The position numbers and the translations under genes were made by a program. Shown here piece after piece: positions 6,623 to 11,507 of a stretch of DNA of 11,507 nucleotides. The notes beneath the pieces were generated by a model. The model ran no database searches. It was not told the origin of the DNA and was given only the letters and a program-made list of their open reading frames with translations. The stretch spans positions 1 to 11,507 of the forward strand of contig JAITNU010000195.1 in the NCBI GenBank assembly GCA_031290325.1. Reading direction: 5' to 3'. Every line of letters begins with the position of its first letter. Within the stretch, counting starts at the first letter, position 1. Origin of the DNA: Treponema sp. (GTDB lineage: Bacteria > Spirochaetota > Spirochaetia > Treponematales > Breznakiellaceae).

Positions 6623-6705
6623 GATTACTGCCCCCTAGCCGAGAACCTGTTTCTGCATTACCCTTAAGGTATGGCTGTGGATTGCTTAAAAGGGGGGCTA
6701 ACCCT

Positions 6706-7092
6706 ATGAAAATTGAATTATTTACCTTCTGTGATTTTGCCCAGGAAAACGGCGGTAAACTTACCATTGTGGGGACCTTTGATACGATTATTTCCCGTAA
6801 TTTCCCCTGTGTGCATCCCCAATTATCGGTGGTGATCAGGATCCGCTTTGATCTCTGGGAATTCACCAACCACAGCTTCAGGATTGAAACCAGGGACCTG
6901 AACGGGGAAATGAGCATAGATACCATAAACGGGAATGTGGATGTCAAGGGGGTAGGAAACGCCACTGCCGTATCCCATCTGGTTTTTACCATTTCTAACC
7001 TCCATTTTAAGAACAACGGGGTCGTTAATTTTGTGTTATATATTGATGACAAAGAACTGACCTCCATACCCTTATATATCAGGAAGGGCTAG
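6706..7092 (+). CDS. Small DUF6941-like protein of unknown function
   Basis: A 128-residue protein with no signal peptide or membrane span. The opening (ELFTFCDFAQENGGKLTIVG, then TFDTI and FPCVHP) resembles a family of small proteins I know as DUF6941, in which 'D-A ... GKL-v-G-FD-I--..FP' recurs; no biochemical function is established that I know of. The rest alternates short beta-type segments (VVIRIRF, HLVFTISNLHF, VVNFVLYID), suggesting a beta-sandwich. The ATG at 6706 follows AGGGGGG with eight bases between; an in-frame TTG at 6682 would add eight residues with no better ribosome site. It lies 83 bases after uxaC on the same strand, so read-through is possible, but a functional link is not evident. 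The family assignment is from memory and moderate. Confidence 0.8.
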   Translation: MKIELFTFCDFAQENGGKLTIVGTFDTIISRNFPCVHPQLSVVIRIRFDLWEFTNHSFRIETRDLNGEMSIDTINGNVDVKGVGNATAVSHLVFTISNLHFKNNGVVNFVLYIDDKELTSIPLYIRKG

Positions 7093-7112
7093 GAGCCTGG
7101 TACCGCCTTTTT
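7091..7112 (+). terminator. Weak candidate terminator after the DUF6941-like gene
   Basis: AGGAG (7091-7095) can pair imperfectly with CGCCT (7104-7108), followed by a T-run ending at 7112. The stem is short with one mismatch, so this is only a possibility. It lies in the 50-base space between this gene and the convergent thiE. Confidence 0.25.
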
Positions 7113-7142
7113 AAATCACCTACAAGTTCGATCTCCGGGAAC

Positions 7143-7769
7143 CTATACGGGGAAACATCCCAGGGCGTCCCGTAGTTCCTGTGTAGCCGCTTTGATATCA
7201 GGCTGTGAAAGAATGGCGGAGATGACCGCAACACCGGCAACACCGGTTTGCATCACATCCCTGATATTGTGGGGCCCGATACCGCCGATACCAATAACCG
7301 GGATATGCACCGCCTCGCGGATTACGCGGAGACGCTCCGTTCCCAGCGCATCAGGCACATCCGCTTTACTGGTGGTGGGGTACACAGGACCGACACCGAG
7401 GTAATCGGCGCCGTATTTTTGGGCGGCCAGGGCCTGTTCAAGGGTCCCGGCAGATACCCCAATGAACATGCTATTCCCCACCAGCTTTCGGGCGGCCCCA
7501 AGGGGCATATCCGACTGACCGAGATGCACACCATCGGCGTTCACGGCAAGGGCGATATCGATGCGGTCATTGATAACAAGGGGCACACCGTATCGCCTGG
7601 TAAGGGCCTGGACCATACAGGCAACCTCGTAAAACCTCTGGGTGGAAGCGTCCTTTTCCCGTATTTGTACCATGGTTACGCCACCGGCAAGGGCCTCCTC
7701 AAGGGCCTGGGTAATCGGACGCACCTGGTTGGTGCAGAGATACAAGAGCAGATCCTTTTTATTCAACAT
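7143..7769 (-). CDS. thiE: Thiamine-phosphate synthase
   Basis: ThiE joins HMP-pyrophosphate and hydroxyethylthiazole phosphate into thiamine monophosphate, the meeting point of the two salvage branches. The 208-residue TIM-barrel protein shows the pyrophosphate/metal and substrate motifs QIREKD (35-40), IND (66-68), HLGQSDMP (82-89), GPVYPTTSK (127-135), GIGGIGP (160-166) and VISAI (182-186). It is the last gene of the operon; its ATG overlaps the end of thiM by seven bases, with AGGA about ten bases upstream. No convincing terminator is visible between its stop and the convergent gene ending at 7092. Confidence 0.97.
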   Translation of the reverse strand: MLNKKDLLLYLCTNQVRPITQALEEALAGGVTMVQIREKDASTQRFYEVACMVQALTRRYGVPLVINDRIDIALAVNADGVHLGQSDMPLGAARKLVGNSMFIGVSAGTLEQALAAQKYGADYLGVGPVYPTTSKADVPDALGTERLRVIREAVHIPVIGIGGIGPHNIRDVMQTGVAGVAVISAILSQPDIKAATQELRDALGCFPV

Positions 7770-8581
7770 CCAATGGTTCCTTTTTCCTGTATAAGTGCGC
7801 CGTTTATCCCATAGATGGCATCAATGAGGGCCACGCGGAAGGAGCCGGGGAGCGCTGTTTTTTCAGCGGCAATTTCACCTGCGATGGACAGCGCCGTGAT
7901 TGCTGCGACTGTGGCCGCGAACATAGTGCCACCCTTTAGGGATGCTGCCGCAGCACTTGCCCCGCAGAGCGCGCCTGCCATACAGCCTGCTCCGGTGATC
8001 TTCGTAAGCAGTTCCACACCGTTACGCAGCCGTACAAGCTCCTTCCCATCAGTAACAACGTCGGCTTTACCGGTTGCGGCAATGGTGCACCTGTATTTTT
8101 TCGCGAGAGCAATAGCGCTTTCCTCAATGCCTTCAACATCGCCGTCACTGTCAACGCCCTTGACCGTGACGCTTTGTCCTGCAAGGGCCATAATTTCGCC
8201 CATGTTGCCTTTGATAATGTCGATCCCCGTAACGTGGTGGAGATGCTCAAGCACAGCAATCCGCCTGGGAATCGCCCCGCAGCCCACGGGATCAAACACG
8301 ATGGGTTTTCCCGCTGCTTTCGCCCCTAAGGCGGCATGAAGGATACCCGCTTCATCCTGCCGCGTTGATGTGCCGATGTTGATGTACAGGGCACCGGAAA
8401 TAGTGGCGAAGTCGTAGGCTTCGTCAAAATCACCGATCATTGCAGGGGATGCACCAAAGGCGAGCAGGATATTCGCACAATCATTGACGCTAACAAAATT
8501 CGTAATACAGTGGATGAGGGGGGATGTTTCCCGCACTGCATCAACGATCCGGGCTGCTTGGGTTTTCACTGGTTCTTTCAT
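7763..8581 (-). CDS. thiM: Hydroxyethylthiazole kinase
   Basis: ThiM phosphorylates 4-methyl-5-(2-hydroxyethyl)thiazole using ATP, feeding salvaged thiazole to ThiE. The 272-residue ribokinase-fold protein has SPLIHCITN (20-28), GASPAMIG (43-50), DPVGCGA (97-103), KGNMGE (124-129) and the anion-hole/active-site motif ITGAGC (195-200, with C200). AAGGAG lies eight bases before the ATG. Its first 41 bases overlap the 3' end of cytX in another frame, a long overlap for adjacent operon genes; the residues encoded there precede the conserved core, so an internal start is conceivable, but the ribosome site supports this one. Confidence 0.97.
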   Translation of the reverse strand: MKEPVKTQAARIVDAVRETSPLIHCITNFVSVNDCANILLAFGASPAMIGDFDEAYDFATISGALYINIGTSTRQDEAGILHAALGAKAAGKPIVFDPVGCGAIPRRIAVLEHLHHVTGIDIIKGNMGEIMALAGQSVTVKGVDSDGDVEGIEESAIALAKKYRCTIAATGKADVVTDGKELVRLRNGVELLTKITGAGCMAGALCGASAAAASLKGGTMFAATVAAITALSIAGEIAAEKTALPGSFRVALIDAIYGINGALIQEKGTIGC

Positions 8582-9749
8582 ACTGAATACTCCTTGTGTG
8601 GTTGTACTTTACTTGATAAAAAAATATATACAGGACGCAGACGAGGGCCATGCTCAAAAGCGTCGGAATCCATAGTTCATACCGGGTGAGCAGTTGATAC
8701 GCCACCATGCCGGCTGTGGCGATTATGAGTTTACCTGCCGGAAAAGCACGCCGGGCTTTAGGGGCTTTGGTCAGAAAATCCATGAACAGTACCGCGTAGA
8801 CCGGCACAAATACTGTACCGATAACCATGAGAAACCCGGTTAAAAAAGCCTCGTAAGCTTCAGGGGGAAACAGCGCCGACACCACGACCGTAAAGCCCCC
8901 GGCTATGATGAGCGGAAGGCTTTTGTTTTTCGGAGTGATAAACTGCCGGGAGGAAATAAGGGCTGAATAGAGATCGAGGAACGCGGTGGTCAGGGTTGAT
9001 AACAACACCACCACGCAGGCGATAATACGAAACGGGCTTGCGGCAATAAAAGTAAAGATGTCGCTTCCCCTGGTGATGCCGATGAAGAGACCCAAAACGT
9101 ACATGACTACGCTGCCGATGAAATAACCTGCAAAGGGCATACCCGCCGCGCACCATTTCCCATCTGCATCACAGGCATAATCCCCTACCAGGGGCAGCCA
9201 TGAAACCGGCATCGCGATGGAAAGCTCCACTGCAAGGGTCATGCTCATGCCCTCACTGAGCACGGCGCCCGAAGTGCCCCCTGCTGCTTCCATGAAGAGT
9301 ACCACACACAAGAGGGAAAGCAGTACCACGACGATAACGTGGAGGCGCTCCCCTATGGGGCTTCCAAACAGGAAGGCCCAGAGTACCACGAGGATCGACA
9401 GTATTAGCGCTACCGGCGTAAAGGGCACTGGCAGGATTCCGGTGATCGCGCTTCCCGCCTGGATGACCATTATGATGCTCCAGCCGATGAGCTGTACCAC
9501 ATTACAGAGGGCGATGAGCTTCCCGCCTCCTGAACCAAAGGAATACACGGCGCTGTCCATGGCGTTCTGCTTCCGCGTAAATGAGACATAGCCTGCGACT
9601 GCCAGGAACCCTGTACCGATCAGGTGGCCGAGGATAATCGCGATAAGGCCCTTGGCAAAACCGAGGGGGGCAAGCATACCGCCGGTAAAGATTTCAGAAA
9701 GAGAGATTGCCGCACCGAGCCAGAGGAGGAACATCCGCTGCTTTTTCAT
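8541..9749 (-). CDS. cytX: CytX-type hydroxymethylpyrimidine transporter (NCS1 family)
   Basis: A 402-residue inner-membrane protein with about twelve hydrophobic spans, of the nucleobase:cation symporter-1 (cytosine permease-like) family. The opening WLGAAISLSEIFTGG and the position between thiD and thiM, under a TPP riboswitch, mark it as the CytX branch, thought to import the thiamine pyrimidine HMP. The transport substrate is inferred from this context rather than tested. Its ATG overlaps the thiD stop (ATGA, 9746-9749). The C-terminus ends with a hydrophilic tail of about 23 residues (from VKYNH) that overlaps the start of thiM, so the tail may be unimportant for transport. Confidence 0.9.
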   Translation of the reverse strand: MKKQRMFLLWLGAAISLSEIFTGGMLAPLGFAKGLIAIILGHLIGTGFLAVAGYVSFTRKQNAMDSAVYSFGSGGGKLIALCNVVQLIGWSIIMVIQAGSAITGILPVPFTPVALILSILVVLWAFLFGSPIGERLHVIVVVLLSLLCVVLFMEAAGGTSGAVLSEGMSMTLAVELSIAMPVSWLPLVGDYACDADGKWCAAGMPFAGYFIGSVVMYVLGLFIGITRGSDIFTFIAASPFRIIACVVVLLSTLTTAFLDLYSALISSRQFITPKNKSLPLIIAGGFTVVVSALFPPEAYEAFLTGFLMVIGTVFVPVYAVLFMDFLTKAPKARRAFPAGKLIIATAGMVAYQLLTRYELWIPTLLSMALVCVLYIFFYQVKYNHTRSIQYERTSENPSSPDR

Positions 9750-10555
9750 TGAACCGTCTCCATACCCGCTTTACGGTAGAGAGCTGCAAAATGGCCCACC
9801 GGACCGGTTCCTTTGCCCAGGGCGTAGGAATCGGCGATAGCCTGGGTGAGATAGGCTTTTGCGGTACGCACCGCCGCTTCCATGGAATCCCCCAGGGCAA
9901 GGCGGCTTGCGATGGCGGAAGAAAGGGTGCAGCCGGTTCCGTGGGTGTGTTTTGTCTCAATACGCCTGGCAGACAGCGCGACGAATCTGCCGTCCAGAAA
10001 AAGCAGGTCTCCGGCGTCCGGGCCTGCGCGGTGTCCCCCTTTGATGAGGACGTTCCGTACCCCCAGGGCGGCTATTGTTTCTGCTGCCTGCCGCATATCA
10101 GCTTCGGTGGTAATTGAGGTGCCGCACAACAGTTCCGCTTCGGGAATATTGGGGGTGAATATATCCGCAATCATGGCCAGGGTTTTAAGCGCTTCAATGG
10201 CGTCACTTCTCAGCAGTTGATAGCCAGTTTTTGACACCATCACCGGATCAACCACGATATTTTTTGCATGAAACGATAGGAGCGACGCTTTGATACCGTG
10301 AATAATCGCCGCATTCGAGACCATACCGATCTTAACGGCGTCCACCGGGATATCGCGGTACACCGCCTCTATCTGGGCCACGACTATGGGGACATCAAGC
10401 TCCTGCACCTGGTACACCGCCTGGGTATTCTGAGCGGTAACGGCGGTGATCACCGTCATAGCGTACACACCCAGGGCGGACATGGTCTTAATGTCCGCCT
10501 GGATTCCCGCACCTCCCCCTGAATCTGAGCCGGCGATACTCAACACATGCTTCAT
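9746..10555 (-). CDS. thiD: Hydroxymethylpyrimidine/phosphomethylpyrimidine kinase
   Basis: ThiD phosphorylates HMP to HMP-P and then to HMP-PP for ThiE. The 269-residue ribokinase-family protein has SIAGSDSGGGAGIQADIKT at the N-terminus, DPVMVSK (103-109), TPNIPEAE (134-141) and the catalytic/anion-hole motif THGTGC (204-209, with C209), ending with GPVGHFAALYRKAG. GGAGG lies five bases before the ATG. It is the first gene of the operon, about 37 bases downstream of the riboswitch terminator. Confidence 0.97.
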   Translation of the reverse strand: MKHVLSIAGSDSGGGAGIQADIKTMSALGVYAMTVITAVTAQNTQAVYQVQELDVPIVVAQIEAVYRDIPVDAVKIGMVSNAAIIHGIKASLLSFHAKNIVVDPVMVSKTGYQLLRSDAIEALKTLAMIADIFTPNIPEAELLCGTSITTEADMRQAAETIAALGVRNVLIKGGHRAGPDAGDLLFLDGRFVALSARRIETKHTHGTGCTLSSAIASRLALGDSMEAAVRTAKAYLTQAIADSYALGKGTGPVGHFAALYRKAGMETVQ

Positions 10556-10585
10556 CTTGCCTCCACAAGCACGGGAACTTCTCCG

Positions 10586-10623
10586 AAAAAAAAGCGCCCT
10601 GGCGGATATTCCGTTAGGCGCTT
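10586..10623 (-). terminator. Intrinsic terminator of the TPP riboswitch
   Basis: On the minus strand AAGCGCC (10623-10617) pairs with GGCGCTT (10598-10592), with an 18-base loop, followed by a run of eight T (10593-10586). It sits between the TPP aptamer and thiD, where a TPP-stabilised terminator is expected, so the switch most likely works by premature termination rather than by hiding the ribosome site. The competing antiterminator pairing was not worked out. Confidence 0.8.
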
Positions 10624-10654
10624 CATAAGCTGGTCACCTGCTCGCGGTAATCAG

Positions 10655-10746
10655 CAAATTCCCTACGCCGGCATTATCCGGATCAGGTTATATGGGTTTT
10701 AAGCGTTGATTCGCTTACTCTCAGCCGGAACTATCCAGCACCCCGT
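10655..10746 (-). promoter_or_regulatory. TPP riboswitch (THI element) aptamer
   Basis: On the minus strand the conserved THI-box elements occur in order: GGGGTGC (from 10745), CTGAGAG (10724-10718), an optional P3-type hairpin AAGCG/CGCTT, ACCC, then ACCTGATCCGGATAATGCC followed by GGCGTAGGGAA (10688-10659). This aptamer binds thiamine pyrophosphate. With the terminator downstream it should switch off thiD-cytX-thiM-thiE when TPP is plentiful. It begins about ten bases after the predicted transcription start. Confidence 0.97.
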
Positions 10747-10761
10747 TATATCATGTTAAAG

Positions 10762-10790
10762 AATATAATAAGATCCCGGCGCGGTGTCAA
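10762..10790 (-). promoter_or_regulatory. Promoter of the thi operon
   Basis: On the minus strand TTGACA (10790-10785) and TATATT (10767-10762) are separated by 17 bases, which puts the start site near 10755, just ahead of the TPP aptamer. Confidence 0.75.
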
Positions 10791-10828
10791 GAGGAATTTC
10801 AGTTTTTTTTTAATTTTAGCGATTTTAC

Positions 10829-10856
10829 TTGCTTTTTCTCAATATGTATCTATAAT
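10829..10856 (+). promoter_or_regulatory. Likely promoter of the SatP gene
   Basis: TTGCTT (10829-10834) and TATAAT (10851-10856) are 16 bases apart. The -10 is perfect and the -35 fair. The predicted start near 10863 leaves a 30-base leader. An inverted repeat, TTCTCAA (10836-10842) / TTGAGAA (10865-10871), flanks the -10 and could be an operator. Confidence 0.55.
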
Positions 10857-10893
10857 AAATTCTGTTGAGAATACACAACAAGGGGAGTAAGGT

Positions 10894-11451
10894 ATGTCCA
10901 CGGACACAAAGAAATCTGCCAATCCTGGACCATTGGGGCTTTTAGGATTTGGTATGACAACCGTGCTTTTGAATCTGCACAATGCGGATATCATTGAATT
11001 ATCAGTCGTAATAGTGGCTATGGGGCTTGTGGTTGGAGGAGCAGCTCAAATTATTGCAGGTATCACAGAGCTGCAGCTTGGTAACACCTTTGGCGGGACT
11101 GCGTTTACTGCTTATGGTACATTCTGGTGGTCCCTTTGCATTATCTGGATTAATCCATTCAATGCTATTAAGGCTGCCGATGGAAAATCTATGGGTTTTT
11201 ATTTGCTCTTATGGGGTATATTCACGTTCTTTATGTTTCTGGGTACCCTGAAGCATAACCGGGCAGGGCAAGTGGTGTTTTTATCACTGACGGTGTTGTT
11301 TTTTCTGCTTGCTATCGGCGATTTTAGTGAGAGTCATGGGGTAAAAATCATTGCCGGTTATGTTGGTATTGTCTGCGGCCTTTCAGCAATCTATTCTGCG
11401 GTGGGTCAAATAGTGAATGGTGAATTCGGTAAACCCATTTTCCCGTTATAA
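10894..11451 (+). CDS. satP: SatP/YaaH family acetate-succinate transporter
   Basis: A 185-residue inner-membrane protein of the GPR1/FUN34/YaaH family (E. coli SatP is 188 residues). The family signature NPGPLGL lies at residues 10-16, just before the first of six predicted spans (about 15-34, 38-57, 69-88, 100-118, 123-142 and 148-170), with FGGTAFTAYGTFWWS in the third. Family members move acetate and succinate with protons; the direction of use here is unknown. AGGGGAGTAAGG precedes the ATG. It is transcribed away from the thi operon and has its own promoter. No terminator is visible in the 56 bases to the window end. Confidence 0.93.
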   Translation: MSTDTKKSANPGPLGLLGFGMTTVLLNLHNADIIELSVVIVAMGLVVGGAAQIIAGITELQLGNTFGGTAFTAYGTFWWSLCIIWINPFNAIKAADGKSMGFYLLLWGIFTFFMFLGTLKHNRAGQVVFLSLTVLFFLLAIGDFSESHGVKIIAGYVGIVCGLSAIYSAVGQIVNGEFGKPIFPL

Positions 11452-11460
11452 GGGGCAAAG

Positions 11461-11507
11461 CTACTTCCTCTGGATGAACCGGCCCCGCCCTGCCTGGCCG
11501 GTGAACA
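11461..11507 (-). CDS. Possible 3' end of a convergent gene
   Basis: Read on the minus strand, the last bases translate as FTGQAGRGRFIQRK followed by TAG at 11463-11461, which looks like a plausible basic C-terminus of a gene entering from the right and converging on satP with a 9-base gap. Only about 15 codons are visible, so this is weak. The inverted repeat ACCGGCC (11478-11484) / GGCCGGT (11496-11502) lies inside it and is not followed by a T-run. Confidence 0.2.
   Translation of the reverse strand, partial: FTGQAGRGRFIQRK

Noticed and set aside
11478..11502. ACCGGCC/GGCCGGT hairpin as satP terminator
   Set aside because: No T-run follows within the window, and it may lie in a convergent coding region.

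Overview
The window reads as ordinary chromosome of a mid-GC bacterium, most likely a spirochaete of the Treponema group. That placement is an inference from the style of the proteins (an LPP20-type lipoprotein, a coupled yggS / membrane protein / pseudouridine synthase set, a TPP-controlled thiamine salvage operon); no rRNA or other decisive marker is present. Nearly all the sequence is occupied by intact housekeeping and metabolic genes. There is no prophage, insertion sequence, CRISPR array, tRNA or defence island.

Layout. (1) Positions 1-479 hold no complete gene. They contain a perfect 7-base tandem repeat (GGGAATA, 13 full copies plus a partial one), a consensus sigma-70-type promoter pointing right at its left side, and on the minus strand a promoter, a strong Shine-Dalgarno and an ATG that read leftward straight into the repeat and off the window. 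This looks like the start of a phase-variable gene and is the most unusual thing here. (2) 480-2558, plus strand: a tightly coupled set of yggS (PLP homeostasis), an unknown secreted/membrane protein, and an RluD-like pseudouridine synthase. (3) 5007-2565, minus strand: an LPP20-type lipoprotein, rnhB and a SorE-like dehydrogenase, spaced as one operon behind a consensus promoter at 5062-5090, converging on rluD with a 6-base gap. (4) 5186-7092, plus strand: uxaC (glucuronate isomerase) and a small DUF6941-like protein. (5) 10790-7143, minus strand: a consensus promoter, a TPP riboswitch with an intrinsic terminator, then thiD-cytX-thiM-thiE in overlapping order. (6) 10894-11451, plus strand, divergent from the thi operon: a SatP/YaaH acetate/succinate transporter.

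How it works together. The thi operon is a salvage set: CytX imports hydroxymethylpyrimidine, ThiD phosphorylates it to HMP-PP, ThiM phosphorylates hydroxyethylthiazole, and ThiE joins the two into thiamine monophosphate, all shut off by TPP. No thiC or thiG is in the window. UxaC and the SorE-like dehydrogenase suggest use of plant-type sugars and uronic acids, and SatP suggests acetate or succinate exchange; this would suit a gut fermenter, but that is inference.

Limits: all family calls come from reading the sequence; no searches were run.
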